Below are positions 1-11,865 of a stretch of 64,000 nt of DNA, one piece after another (position 1 is the stretch's first letter; each line of letters opens with the position of its first letter). A program made the position numbers and the translations under genes. The notes under the pieces were generated by a model, which was not told where the DNA came from, searched no databases, and worked only from the letters and a program-made list of their open reading frames with translations. Source of the DNA: Toxonevra muliebris (taxonomy: Eukaryota; Arthropoda; Insecta; Diptera; Pallopteridae). The stretch covers positions 147,578,998 to 147,642,997 of the forward strand of contig OY829326.1 of the NCBI GenBank assembly GCA_963691655.1, in the 5' to 3' direction.

Positions 1-2358
1 CTACTTTGGTTCCCGCTCGTCTTTAATAGGTTAATTCTGACGAAATAAAACATTTATACCCACTTAAAGCAATGCATCACCCTGTATGTCAACCGAATAG
101 TAAACGACTACATTCATACACATATGCATATGTCAGAATGTAAGTAAATCAAATTAAAATCGTTGCCAGACAAACAAAAAACCCAAAAATGAAATAAAGA
201 AACAAAAAAAATAAATATTTCAACATACCAAAACATTTGCAATTGTTACTTCACATAATAATCGCGTGTCAAGGAAACATTTTAATGTCATGACATTTTC
301 ATATTCGTCCTTAATGCATGCATGTACGTGTGTATGTGTAAAGCAGTAGTAGTCACTAAGTCCAGCGTTTGGTTAGTAGTTAGTACATTATTATTGACTT
401 GCGGTAATGGTATAGAGTAGTTTATGCAGTTACAAATAACTTATTTTAATTATACAGGATGACAAAAAAAAAAAGAAATCATGAATATTTCTATGTATGA
501 CGTACGTACAAGGAGTAAATTTTTAGCTAGAGCTTAAAGGATGAGTGAGTACACGTGTCTTAATATTCATATGCCACCAAAGGCAAAGGACATAACCTTT
601 TTCCGCTATAAATATCATTTATATATTATTATTTTTTCTTTTATTTTAACTGTGGTTACATACATGGGGCACACACGCACACACACATACACATAAACAA
701 TTTCCTCTATACTGAATAAATAGAAATGAAAAAAAGAAGAAAGCAGGCAAAATACACACACATCCACAGAAAATCAACGAACTAATCGAAACGCTTTTAA
801 CCCGATTCCGGTGCAGAGCACAGAACAACTGGAAGTTTTGTGTTTTTATCTCTCTGGTGGCGGCGGCTGATGGTGCGCAGCGCGTGGTGGCAATGGCAGA
901 ACCAACAGCAGCAGCAGCAGTTGCAGTAGTAGCAGAAGTGCCAGCAGCAGCAACAACAAAAACAAGAAGAAGAAATAGAAGCCACCACCACTGAAAGAAG
1001 AAGGAAGGAAGCAAGGCAGGCACACATAACAGAACAAAAAAAGAAACAGGCGAACCTGAGGTTTTTCTTTCGTTATTTGCAAATATGCTTGTTACCAAGG
1101 GATCCGGCGACCAACCGACCGACCAACCATTCAACCAACCAGCCACCAACCAAACCAAAACCAACCATCTGAGTTTAAGTTATTTATTCTTTTTTTTTTT
1201 TGTTCACCATTTCATTTTTGGTGGATTTTTTATTTTTATTTTTTGTTTTTTAGCTTGATGCAGGTTTTTGTTTCAGCGCACTGGCAATCGTGGTTGAGGA
1301 AGAAGAGAAGTTTATCTGTTTTTTTTTTTTTGCAATTTTTTAAATTCAATATATTTGCGTGTTTGTGGGAGGGAGCAAAGCGGAGCATAAAGAAAGGGGG
1401 TCAACTATATGCATTTCATTTCCATTCCATGAAATGAGAAGCCTGTGCCTACATATTTACGTACGTACGTATAAGTAAATCTACTCTCCACATAAACACA
1501 CACACACGCACACATATACATAAAATAGGAGAGCGAAGAAAAGAGTATAGTGAGTATTGTACATGTATTTGTTTTATTTCTTACAAGTAAAAAGAATTTT
1601 CAATTAAATAAAATTTGTTCCTTTTTTAGTGTTCCCGATGTTGTTGTTCTGGTTGTTGTTATTGTTTTTGTATGTCAATTGCGTATATAAAATATATTTG
1701 CATACATATTCTCTAGTCTAATACTTTTTTCCCGGGTTGTTATTTATTATTTTTTAGCACATACATATTTGTTACTTACGATCAACACTTCTGCTCACAA
1801 AAATGTGTTCCCTTTTTATAGTTAGTTTTTATTCTGCTTCATCGCTCCCAAGGCACACATGTGAATGTAGTTAAACAAACAAATGCGTCACATTTATTTA
1901 AGATTATTAACAACAGTGAATGTAATTTTCTGTACTATTCTCTAAAGATTTTTGTGTATATTGACATATTACATACACTCCACACTTATTAGTGCATATG
2001 GTGTGGTACATCACCTCCTCCTGTACCGCCCATTTATCAAAGCTATTCTAAACTGCATACACACAGTTGACCTTTTTAGTTACTTCTACATCCTACACAT
2101 GATGGACTTTTGTGTTCTTGTTTTTTGTTTGAGTTTTGCATGGAAAAGTAATTGATTTAGAAATTAAATTTCATTTGAAAAGTTTAAGCAAAAAGATTAA
2201 AATTTTCAGTAAAAAATAGTCTTTTCCAAAATTACAAGGTAGAGTTAACTAATGAAGTTATTTTCAAGATTGTAGAACGAAACGAGAAACAGAAACTTCC
2301 GAACATTTCACGAAACTTTGTTTTTCTCGAAAAGTTTTTTTTAAGTCAGTCAAAAATA
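1..2358. other. Non-coding, AT-rich flank
   Basis: No gene is supported. The stretch holds a CA-rich run near 668-690, a CAG/TAG-rich run around 905-960, poly-T tracts (about 1190-1200 and 1320-1330) and TACG/TATG short repeats. Open frames on the minus strand between 646 and 1164 are products of these simple repeats and lack any recognisable domain. Confidence 0.6.
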
Positions 2359-2428
2359 TTGGGTCATATAAAAATTATTTTTGGTTTTTGTCACAAGATG
2401 GTGTTAATGGCCATACATCTGGCACCAC

Positions 2429-3652
2429 TAGGGTAGCCAGATTTTTGAACCGCGAAATCAGGACATTAGACGTTGGAAATCAGTGCAAATCAGTACAGTT
2501 TTTAATGCTTTTATTGCCTAATAATTTCAATGTAGTATAGTGATTATTTATTATTATTATTATTAGTATTAGAGGAGCCCAACCAGGCAGGCACTGCGAC
2601 CTAAAAGATCTTTTGTGTCATTCCCCATTTTATGACAAAAGACGTTCGGCCGACCTAATAAAAGTCAAGACATCTTTCGTAGAAGAAGATTTCATGTGAT
2701 CAGCCGTCAAAAACGAATAATCAAAGATTCTTCCTCTGAGCCGAGCCAAGGCCGGACACTCACACAGAATGTGAAGTGTCGTCTCGTCATCTTCCATACA
2801 TAGACGACATTCTGTCTCATTGGACAGACCTATTTTGCTTAGGTGATATATGAGCCCATGGTGTCCAGACATGTAGCCCACCACTAGCCTAAGGTCAGGT
2901 TTGGAATAAGAGATGGGCTGATTTTGGGCAAGCGGAATGGTGAGAGCTTTTGCCTGTCTTAAACCCGGGATAGAGTTCCAATACTCTAGCCATTTTGCCT
3001 TAGACCACTCCTCAACGATAGATTTCGTAGAGGACCAGCCGATTCCGCAAAACGGATCGGGGCAGAAGTGCTTGGTAGATGAACCTTGCCTAGCCAGTTC
3101 ATCGGCTGCTTCATTACCAGCAATGTTACGGTGGCCGGGTACCCAACAAAGCGTAACTTTGTTACGGGTAGACAAGCGCTGGAGACTATCAAAACACTCT
3201 TTCACCAGTTTAGATGAAAAATATAGTGATATAAACGTCCTGAAACTTTTTCTCCGATTTTGTGTGTTCCAATTTTTTAATGAGAGAATTATGAGAGCTG
3301 AGGACAATAACCAAATTCAATTAATAACAAATTCTTTCACTCATTCAAAAACTTACATTAACCTACTTTTCTTCAAGCAAATATTGCTTTTCTCTTTTCG
3401 GTAGCAGCAATGCGTATGTATTTTATTTTATGAACGATCAGAAAAATAAACAAACAGCGTAACACGTCTGCAAAAACGATTATAAGGCCGTTAAGGTTAA
3501 CCACAAAAATTCCTTAAACAATAATTTGAAAAAAGCAGTACAAAATACAAAAATCAGTACATTTTCGTACTGATTTCAAGATTGCAAAAACTCAGTATTT
3601 AAAAAAATAATCAGGACATGTACTGATCAAATCAGTACGTCTGGCTACCCTA
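2429..3652. mobile_element. hAT-like non-autonomous element with 8-bp target duplication
   Basis: The 12-bp terminal inverted repeat TAGGGTAGCCAG starts at 2429, and its complement CTGGCTACCCTA ends at 3652. The identical octamer GGCACCAC flanks both sides (2421-2428 and 3653-3660). An 8-bp duplication with a TAGGG-type end is typical of the hAT superfamily. Subterminal regions are rich in AAATCAGTAC motifs in both orientations. No hAT transposase is present. The interior instead holds a LINE 3' end on the minus strand. The element sits inside the mariner at 2359-4400, so it inserted later. Confidence 0.85.
2560..3250 (-). pseudogene. LINE ORF2 C-terminus: RNase H end and zinc motif (I/LOA-like)
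   Basis: The minus-strand frame carries the end of an RNase H domain (VTLCWVPGHRNIAGNEAADE) followed by the LINE C-terminal region with GYMSGHHGLIYHLSKIG and a CCHC-type motif (CRLCMEDDETTLHILCECPA). It ends FIRSAERLLS-stop near 2630. This combination is known from RNase H-bearing non-LTR retrotransposons of the I/LOA group. The copy is 5'-truncated near 3250, so the reverse transcriptase is missing. Downstream on the minus strand are a short 3' UTR with ATCTTTTAGGTCGCAGTGCC and a TAA-repeat tail (about 2545-2572). The frame is open for the whole preserved part, so this is a fairly young insertion. The same 3' tail ends SINE-B at 10.2 and 18.2 kb. Confidence 0.85.
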
Positions 3653-3771
3653 GGCACCACTGATCCAATTCTGTTAAACGAACGCGCTTGAAACGTGACA
3701 TTTCAGGCTACGTTTTTGCGAAAACAGTTTTGTAGTACGCTATTCGTGTAAAAAGTTACATTGATTTGAAA

Positions 3772-4327
3772 ATGAGTGAAATTTTTAAAGAAAAATTTTT
3801 TTTTAATACAATAAATAAAGTTAAAAGGCTGCAAAAACATTCCACAAAATTTGTGCGGTTTACGGTGAGGATGCTTTAACAGAACGTGCCGCTAAACTTT
3901 GGTTTGCTCGATTCCGTTCTGGAAATTTCGATGTCAAAGATGCACCTCGCTCTGGCCAGCCAGTCACTGATGAAAAAACTGATACAATTTTCCAACTGGT
4001 AGAGCAAGACCGGTACACAAGCTGTCAGGAGATAGCGGAAGCACTAAACATCAACCACGTGACAGTTTGGAATCATTTAAAAAAGGCTGGCTACTCAAAG
4101 AAGCTCGACGTTTAGTTGCCACATGAATTAACACAAAGAAATTTATTTGACCGAATTACCAACAGTTTTGATGCACCCACTGTATAGCCCGGACATTGCA
4201 CGGTCTGACTACCTTGGCCAAGTTTTTCGGCGATAAACCACAGATGTTTTACACCGATAGAATTATGAAGCTACCGGAAAAATGGCAAAAGATCATAGAT
4301 AATAATGGCTAATATGTACTTGGTTAA
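3772..4327 (+). pseudogene. Mariner transposase remnant (cecropia-like)
   Basis: Reading in several frames recovers the N-terminal DNA-binding half of a mariner transposase: an initiating MSEIFKEK, then CAVYGEDALTERAAKLWFAR, a DAPRSGQPV linker, a second helix-turn-helix (QEIAEALNINHVTVWNHLKK) and KKLDV-LPHELTQRNLFDRI. The sequence then jumps to YSPDIARSDY and finally MKLPEKWQKIIDNNG near the C-terminus. Most of the catalytic core is therefore deleted, including the first two Asp residues; the third (RSDY) remains. Frameshifts and stops occur after the start and at the W of LDVW, so it cannot make an active protein. Cecropia subfamily is judged from the PHELT and MKLPE-KWQK motifs. Confidence 0.82.
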
Positions 4328-4649
4328 AATTGAATTTAAATTAAGAAAATGTATGTTCAAACATTGACAAAAAACCGAAAATACTTTTTATATGACCTAA
4401 TATCTCCGGTGCATTGTGTGTCTTCTCCCAACACTCGCTGATATAAATTTCAGAGTTAACTGCCGTATTTGTGATAAAGGATCAAATAATAAAACAGTCT
4501 AAGATCTTCAAATGGTTTTTGTACATCCTTTCCATGCCTTGCTACTTTTTTTGATTTATTGTACCAGATTTTCCTTCACAACCAACTTTTCTCTCGATCA
4601 TAGGGAGTACGTCATTAGAAATCGGAACATGAAATTGAAATACAATACA

Positions 4650-5830
4650 AATACAAAAAAAAATATTAATTTTAAAGTGAAAAAGTTTTAAATCTTCCCG
4701 AAACATCTCTCATTAGAACCTTAGTTTTAGTTTCCCGAATACACCACCTCCGTTGGAAATCTGTAATGTCCTTAGTTGCTTTTTATTAGAGCCCAATATC
4801 TTTTTTTGACCGGAGTTCCGGGCAGTTAGATTGGTTCGCTTCTCTAAGCATGACAATTACTTTGTTCTTCTCAAGAGCCACTTTTTTGTAGCGGCACGAA
4901 GCAAAATTAGACACCCAATGCTGGTTTAAAAATGATCGAAGTCTCGTTTCTCAATATATATTTTGGTGTTAATTGTACCGGTGGTCACGAAAATTCTTTT
5001 CCCACTGCTGTAAATTGCTTGCCAAAACGAGATATTTTTTAAGAAACTTTGCTTTTCTTTGGATTTAAAATTTTTCCGGAATATGTTCTCAGTATCAGCA
5101 ACATAAAACTCTTGGCCAGGTAGCTGATAAAGGTCGGAAAAGACGAATGTTTCGTCATCCTTTACACAACATCCATTCTGGCTGAAAAAATGTTTACTTA
5201 ACTTTTGAACGCGTGTTTTTGCTTAACAATTCTTTTCCACATTGTGGTCTGGGACTTTCTGAACTTTGAATGGTTTCAGACCAGCTTAACCTTTCACTCT
5301 CTGTACAAATGATTCAGAGCATTGGTCGCTTTTTTTCCTGACATTAGGATTTCTTTACAGCGTAGTCCTCACTTTGTTAGTCTTGTCAAGGTCACAACCT
5401 TTCTTTCTACCTGTTCCTTGCTTACTTGCTAACTAGCGTCTTAATGAAAGTCATTTTCTCACTGCGAGTTATTTAAACAACATTTTACAATTTGCTCACG
5501 CACTTATTTTTCCATTACTCATGATTTTGCCAAATAATCAATCAGTATTACTACGTGCATAAAATATTATTTGAAATTTTTTTCAAAGCTAACCTAATAA
5601 AAATAATTGAAATTGAATTTCTATGAAAGAAGTTATAGGCCAAAAGCCTGCACCAGTTTCTAATGATGTGCATCATCTTATTATATTTCTTAAAATTTAC
5701 CAACACACTGAACACCGTTGATTCATCTATTTTAAGTGCTTAGCCAATCGGCGGTTTTTTGCTGCATTTGTCCAAAATCAACTCTGGTTGCTGAACTTCT
5801 TCGGTGTATACATAGGCAAACACTACGACT
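4650..5830 (-). pseudogene. Tc1/mariner-superfamily transposase remnant
   Basis: Joined minus-strand reading frames resemble an insect IS630-Tc1-mariner transposase family. Near 5300 there is SFVQRVKG-AGLKPFKVQK, near 5150 CCVKDDETFVFSDLYQLPGQ containing the first catalytic Asp, then WQAIYSSGKR and FVTTGTINTKIYIEK, and near 4830 EANQSNCPELR, the segment just before the third acidic residue. A helix-turn-helix-like ALKIDESTVFSVLVNFKKYN lies near 5730. Many frameshifts and stops are present, and the stretch after NCPELR no longer encodes the usual PIEKYW, so the last catalytic residue is lost. Element ends were not identified. A shorter relative is at 35,414-35,697. Confidence 0.72.
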
Positions 5831-6139
5831 ATAGATTTATACGAATTCTAACGTCAAATTTTATAATCTCCCGAAGTATTGTATTTTGAATAAATGGTTT
5901 TTGAGCCTTGACACACTAAAACGACAATAAATTCGATTCTTCGTACTTGGGAGGTACGAACCACTGAAGCTTACTTATAGATCTATTGTGTTACAGTCTA
6001 AAGTCGCTTCAGGTACGTAACAATTCTTAACTAATAATGATAATAATAATACCTAATAACGCTACCCGGGACATATGTATTCTCCGACATGTGCGGACAC
6101 TGTAGAGATGGAAAAACTCTATAATAATAATACCTAATA

Positions 6140-6345
6140 AAATCTTCCACGAACGGCGATGAATGGAGAAATTACGATCTTCAGCAACACTGTCGGCTAC
6201 GGCAGCAATATTTTCTTCTGTACACACTCTGCACCTACGGGTAGGTGGATTAATATTCAATAGCGTAAAATCGGTGCAAACTTTTGTTACTACAGAATGC
6301 AATAATAATTTGTAAGCGTTGTTCGGGTGTAAGTCTTTCTGTTTG
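6140..6345 (-). pseudogene. HTH N-terminus of a Tc-like transposase (DUF4817 type)
   Basis: Two minus-strand frames together show ERLTPEQRLQII, the usual start of this helix-turn-helix module, then after a frameshift PPTRRCRVCTEENIAAVADS and VAEDRNFSIHRRS. This matches the familiar pattern of a basic PxRxR linker, EENIAAV and SIxRRS found in transposase-derived proteins of insects. Only about 70 codons survive; no catalytic domain is seen. The fragment is followed by ATA-repeat tracts near 6035-6140 and abuts the R1-like LINE at 6378. Confidence 0.6.
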
Positions 6346-6377
6346 ACTTTGGCACATATCACGAATCAGCGGCAAGC

Positions 6378-7760
6378 AATGGAGAAACGGCACGAAGTAC
6401 TGCACCGTAGTGACGTTGGACATCGAATATGCCTTCAACTCGACGAACTGGCCTCAGATTATGAGTGCACTGAGAGGATTTAAAGTACCGGAGTACCTGT
6501 TGCAAATATTCGCAAACTACTTCGACAACAGGATTTCAATATACGATACTGACGACGGCGTGAAGCAGCTTCGTGTCAAGAGAGGCGTTCCGCAGGGCTC
6601 TATTCTCGGCCCAACGCTATGGAACGTAATGTATGGCGACATCTTCAAATTGGATCTCCCGGAGGATACAACAATCAGTGGATATACAAATGACATCGCG
6701 ATAATGTCAGTAGCCAAACACTTGGACTCGCTACAGGCTATATGTAACGACGTCATCTCAAGGGTGAGAAAGTGGCTGTACAACGCATAGCTGGGATTGG
6801 CGGAACAGAAGACGGAAGTTGTGCACTAGTTGAGCACTAGAAAAGCACGTGAAGAGCTGGTCATCACGGTCGGTGATTAACACGTATTATGCCGAACATA
6901 GGAGGCCTGTGCGAAGGCAGGCGCCGGCTACTACGTCAGTAATCTTTTATGCAGCACCAATGTGGGCAGGCAGCAAGAAGACACACCAGAAGGATATCCG
7001 TGCGAGTTATAGGCTCAGTGCTCTGAAGGTAGCTAGAGCGTATCGCACAGTGTCGTAGCAAGAAAGGTGCCTATCGATCTACAGGCACAAGAGATGATGC
7101 GGTTATATGATCGTGACATAAAGCCAACCAAAGGCATAAGAAAAGAAAGACAGCGTACCATCATGGAATGGCAGCGAAGATGGGAGTCATCCAATAAGAG
7201 TCAATGGACCTACAATCTCATTACGGATATAAAAGTGTGGATATCACGCACGCATGTGCAAATTTAAGTACCACATTACGCAACTGCTTAAGTGGCCATG
7301 GGTGCTTCAAGCAGTACCTGCATACGAACAACGTCAGAGAAAAAGATTTGTTTTGCCCAAGATGCCCAGAGAAATGAGAGAACGCGAAGTATGTACTTTT
7401 TAAGTGCCCGCGTTTCAACAAGGACAGAGATGAGCTGGAGAAAGACCTTGGCGACACAGATGTGTAACTCAATGGAAATATGGAATGCAGCATCCAAGGT
7501 TGCAAAACGTGCGCGTAAAGCCGAGCATTCGGAAAACAACAGGAGCATGGAGCCAGATATCGACACCGATAATACAACCGGACAGAATTGGACAGAAACC
7601 AATACTGACGATTGAGCACTAAGCTCATTACGGCCTTCCGACGTAATACCTAACGGTGGTTCCGGGAGGAATATCCGTACAGACGAGAGGTGGTTTGGGC
7701 GTGTGAATGATTCTAACTGACTTGGCTTTTTAGGATTTCCTCCTCGTTAAAAAAAAAAAC
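6378..7760 (+). pseudogene. R1-like LINE, 3' half of ORF2 with poly-A tail
   Basis: The plus strand reads WRNGTKYCTVVTLDIEYAFN (RT palm start), then RGVPQGSILGPTLWNVMYGD and GYTNDIAIMS, where GYADD would be expected. After stops at about 6790 and 6838 the thumb and C-terminal parts continue in other frames (YAAPMWAG, QWTYNLITDIKVWISR, LSGHGCFKQYLHTNNVRE). The CCHC zinc motif follows as CPRCPEK-ENAKYVLFKCP near 7365-7410, interrupted by a TGA. These features match R1-clade non-LTR elements. The copy is 5'-truncated at about 6378 within the RT and ends in a poly-A run at 7749-7759. It carries several stops and a mutated catalytic motif, so it is inactive. Confidence 0.8.
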
Positions 7761-10200
7761 TAAATGTCACGAATCACAAGGAAACTGTCAAAAATTCTAA
7801 ACTGAAAAACTAAACAGCAATAAAATCTTCCTTTGTCATTCCTGTCTCGTATTATACATTCAACGTATGTAGGTTTGAAATCGTTCCGATCAAGTAAGTA
7901 AGAAAGTAAGTTCCAGGAAGTAGGCGAACGGTCTCGGATCACTTCCGCCAGCTAGGTGCTATTGTGCTGAAGTAATTATGTAAGTAAGTAAAACCTCAGG
8001 TAGGAATGTTTTTGTTCTTCTTTGGAATAATGTAAGCTAAGGTCCGTTAACTTTATATACGTTTGTTCCAACACTTCTCTACTCTCCTTGCAGAAAATAT
8101 AATTTACATAATATCGCCATTGAATTACTTTTGAGTTCAATTAGAACATTTTCAATCAACTTATAGTTTCCATATGCTAATCCCAAAGACTTCCATATCA
8201 ACATTGCTTACTGACAAAAAAAAAAGTCATTTCTTTTTTCTCGACCAACCTTTGTAGAGTAAAAATTTAACTAAACTATTCATAATTTTCGTACTCACAT
8301 AAGTAAAAATTTATATACCAGCACATAAATCTTCAGAGATATCAAAACATGAAGTTTTCCAACTTACCTAAAATAGAAGAAGAAAAAATATACAGTTATT
8401 AAATATGAAATTAATAACTCAAATAATATATGCTATTAAATTTAAACAATCTGTGCAAATTATTTCATTTGAACTCACAACAAACAAATCATCGATCAAC
8501 GACTAAGTTCGAGACTGAGTTTGTAATTTAGGCGTCGATTTAAACGATCAATGAGTTACACAACTCTTTCGATATGTATGCATTGCTGTTGTTGTTTGCA
8601 TTTTGTACATGGGTTCGAAAGCTGAAGTTGTAAGTGAAAAAGAAACACAGAAATAATATAGCAAAATATTAAGAGAAAAACGACTACAAAAAAAAAAAGA
8701 AAAAAATTAAAAAAAAAATTAGCAAAAAATATAAAACAAAACGCTAGTGATTTAGTTAGAGGCCCACAATCGTTGGCAACTTTTATTTTGTACGCTATTG
8801 CGATACGATTTTAAAATATATATACAGACAAAAAATATATTGTATGTATTGAGTGAATAATAACATACAAAGCGTATCTTTTAGGTGAATGACCTGTAAT
8901 GAGAATATGAACCTAGCAAATACAACAACAACAACAACAACAAAAACAAAAGCAACATAATGATGGTGATGATAATGATGATGATGATGACGATGATGAA
9001 GTCACATCGCAAAGTGCGCAACTTAACTTCACTTAGCAAAAAACTAAAACTAAAGCTCGTCGTCGTTGTCGCTTGTTCGTTCGTTCGTTTGTTTTTTTTT
9101 TTTTTTTCTATAGTATTAAAGAAAAATCATGATATGATGAAGAAATCACAAAATGAACAGAAAAAACTAAATGTTGTATAGAAATTTATACATACTTTAA
9201 AGATATACATAAATATGTTTGTATAAATAAGAAAAAATCGAAGAAGAAGAAGAAGGCGTCACATATACATACATATGTAGAAAGACAGACAGACTGGGAG
9301 ACTGACAGACATACAGTACAGTGGATGCATTCTATTGTTATTAGAAACGGCAGCATTAAAATATTGTGCGATCAAGTCTGAATATATAAAATACCCCAAA
9401 TGCACATATTATCACCCCATTAACTGGTAGAAGGATTCAGAGCTAGTCTTTTATATAAAATAGAACGCACTTGGATCCGCCAAAACTTTTTAAAGGAACA
9501 AAAACAAAAAAAAAACCGAAAATCTATTTTTGAACCTCTGCATCCGATAACGAGAGAAAATATTCAGGAAGGTACTCAGAAATGGAGAGAGCAGCACTAA
9601 AAAAGTGTAAACCTCTTTAATGCCAAGCCTTGGGCCAACACGACAAAAGACGACTCACAGGACGCACAATGAATAAAGAGTTCATTGCAGACTCAACGAG
9701 CACATTCATCATCATTTTCTATTTTCAGACTTTAGAAGTTATTTGTGAGATATAAGCAGACTCTGTATTCTGGTTCGTGGAATTTATGCGAACTTCACGA
9801 AGACTAACTACGAGCCACGGGACAGGTCTCAGGTTGCGAATGGTGAAACGGTCTTTAATTACAAAGGTTAGCAGTGAATAAGTAAGAACCACAAACAAGT
9901 AATCTGGTAGAGGCAAAATACCTAAAACTATCACTGACACTTTACACAAACAGTGCGAGATCTGAAAAGGGAGCAGATTTATGTGGCCCAAAAAGTCTGG
10001 TTCCGAGCCTATGGGAATGATCTTAAGCATCTTTCAAACGTAGAGCTACTGAACGAACTAGGGAAAGACAAGCAAAGTCAAATGCTCTAGTTTCTTGTAC
10101 TCGCACTGTAAAAGGAGAGATACCGAGCTCAAAGTCAAGACATTCAAATGAGATTTTAGTGCATTTCCTCCTGTATTATGTGATTTTCACTTGCAGGAGG
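7761..10200. other. Non-coding interval with microsatellites
   Basis: No gene is supported. Simple repeats include ACA repeats near 8920-8945, GAT repeats near 8960-8998, A-rich tracts near 8685-8745 and an AAG tract near 9240-9256. A minus-strand open frame at 9725-10030 has no recognisable domain and I do not call it. Confidence 0.55.
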
Positions 10201-10374
10201 ATTTGAAGGATGGGACGACCTAAAAGTCAGGCACTGCGACCTAAAGATTTATTGTAAAAAATTGCGAGGTTATGAAAAAAGAAAGGCAGAACGAAAGAGA
10301 GATAGATAAGAAACCATACCATAGCCGGGACTCCAGAAACAAAAGTTTGGCACACTGTCGCTAGACTACAGAGG
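10201..10374 (-). mobile_element. SINE-B copy (tRNA-headed, LINE-tailed), minus strand
   Basis: Read on the minus strand, it begins with a tRNA-like head (GTAGTCTAGCGACAGTGTGC, then TTTGTTTCTGGAGTCCCGGC). A pyrimidine-rich body with TTTCTTATCTAT and a tail containing TTTAGGTCGCAGTGCCTGAC and GTCGTCCCATCCTTC follow. The same order of segments occurs at 18,166-18,347. The T-arm part (GAGTTCGATTCTC in the other copy) is deleted here, so the pol III B box is gone. The tail also matches the 3' end of the LINE at 2.56-3.25 kb, which points to that LINE family as the mobilising partner. Confidence 0.75.
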
Positions 10375-10869
10375 AGAGTTTTATTCTTAACCCATTAATG
10401 GATCCAAGGAATGAGGCTGTTTACCACAAAAACCTATGAACACATGAACCGCGGCACTGGGGATAACCATCGATCAAACATGCATTAATACAGTATCCAG
10501 CGGATCCAAGGAAAGGAGGGAAGGGAGAGTGAGAAAGATGTGTCCCGATTTACATACATCTCAGCCCTTACGGATAATGCTAGAATTTTTTTAAGGAACG
10601 AACCAACCAAGACCCTCCGCTTTCTATCCGTCCTCAGTTTCTGAATCTAAAGTGGTCTCGGGCATGCAGATTTTTTTTTCGACGAATCCCAACGGACTCT
10701 CTTTTCGCTCAATGCGACCAAAGGGCGTATCTGCATCTCTACATATTCCACGAAAAGAATCATTTTGAACATAGTTCGCCCTACATAAGCAAAGTTTCTA
10801 ATGCAAAAAAAAAAAAGAAAATATTTTTGGACCAACTCAATTTTCTTTATGTAGAAATTATATTGAGGT

Positions 10870-11865
10870 CTCCAAATCTAATATTTTTACTTTAGATACC
10901 AGAAATCGAAAATTGGGATAAATTTTTAAACAAAGAAACAAAAATACCTGAGTGGGAAATCTTTTGATACATTAGAAACATAGATTCACATTTCGTATTA
11001 ACTTGAACCACTAGCAGATCTAAAGATTTCCCAAGGGGACCGGACGGACGGAAGTAGGTGCTAAATTTTCTTCTATTTAAAATTTTTGTTGTTTCATGAC
11101 CGGCGATGAAAATGTATGAGATTTTAATCGGCAAATAGAGGGGTTTAACTTCAAGCCCATGCTCCTCCTTTTCCTTGGACTCGATAGTACCTAGAACCTC
11201 CCAGATCCAACCAATGACAGCTTTATGACACAGAGAAGTGAGTAAATATTTACACAGATTACCTTGTAGTTTGGCCTGTGAGAAGCAGTCGAAAATATGT
11301 ATATGGCAATAAATACTCAGAAGTAGACTTTTACACACCAAACTCACTGTAAATTTTTAACTCGCCAATACAGTTGCTAGATCAAATTAATTTCAATTCG
11401 ATTTAATATTTTCAATGATGTCATTCTTTGGCAAGTTCAATTTCAAGAAAATTGGTTACTGTGGTTTTCTTACTTTTTTATAAATTTTTTTATGTACAGA
11501 GAACCTCAGAGAACAGATTTATAGGTATACAATTTAGATCTAATATTTTTACTTTGGTTATCAGAAATTGAAAATTAGGTCAAATTTTTTGATCGACTGG
11601 TTGCATAGAAAATGTGACCAAATTTCCGCTTTGCGATGTTCATGTTTAGCGTGGACAATTTTTTTTTTTTTTTTTTAACACATAGTTTCATTCCACAGTC
11701 ACCGAAGCAAACCTTAAAATATAGCTGAACACGATTGCGTACTTAAAATTTTTTTGATATGTATACACGTCTCGAGTTTTAGAGAAAAAAGGAAAATCGG
11801 TGTTGTAGAAGAGGAATTTAAATTTAGGTCTAATATTTTTAATATCGGAAATTGAAAATTTTGAT
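10870..11865 (+). repeat. Three spaced copies of a short AT-rich repeat
   Basis: A motif close to TCTAATATTTTTACTTT followed by ATCAGAAATTGAAAATT occurs at about 10,877, 11,539 and 11,829, with the third copy decayed. Spacing is uneven (about 660 and 290 bp), so this is a degenerate or interrupted repeat, not a clean tandem array. No coding potential is seen. Confidence 0.5.
11030..11182 (+). repeat. Dispersed repeat, copy 1 (partner at 19,425)
   Basis: About 150 bp sharing ordered blocks with 19,425-19,585: TTAAATTTTCTTC (with small changes), TAAAATTTGTT-like, CATGACCGGCGATGAAAAT against CATAACCAACGATCAAAAT, GATTTTAATCGGCAA against GATTTTCATCGGCAA, and a following purine-rich GAGGGGTTT. The two copies are diverged but co-linear and in the same orientation. 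The family was not recognised. Confidence 0.5.

Larger units (their letters stand above)
2359..4400 (+). mobile_element. Cecropia-like mariner, internally deleted and split by a hAT-like insertion
   Basis: Both ends are visible. The left end reads TTGGGTCATATAAAAATTAT and the right end, reverse-complemented, begins TTAGGTCATATAAAAAGTAT. The two match for about 35 bases, through GGTTTTTGTC. A TA dinucleotide flanks each side (2357-2358 and 4401-4402), the expected mariner target duplication. After removing the hAT-like insert (2429-3652) and one copy of its duplication, only about 810 bp of mariner remain, against about 1.28 kb for a full element, so an internal deletion is also present. Transposase remnants lie at 3772-4327. 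Confidence 0.88.

Noticed and set aside
646..1164. 172-codon minus-strand open frame
   Set aside because: Composed of Ala/Thr/Val and Cys/Leu runs from CAG/CAA/TAG repeats; three overlapping frames on the same strand are equally open; no domain.
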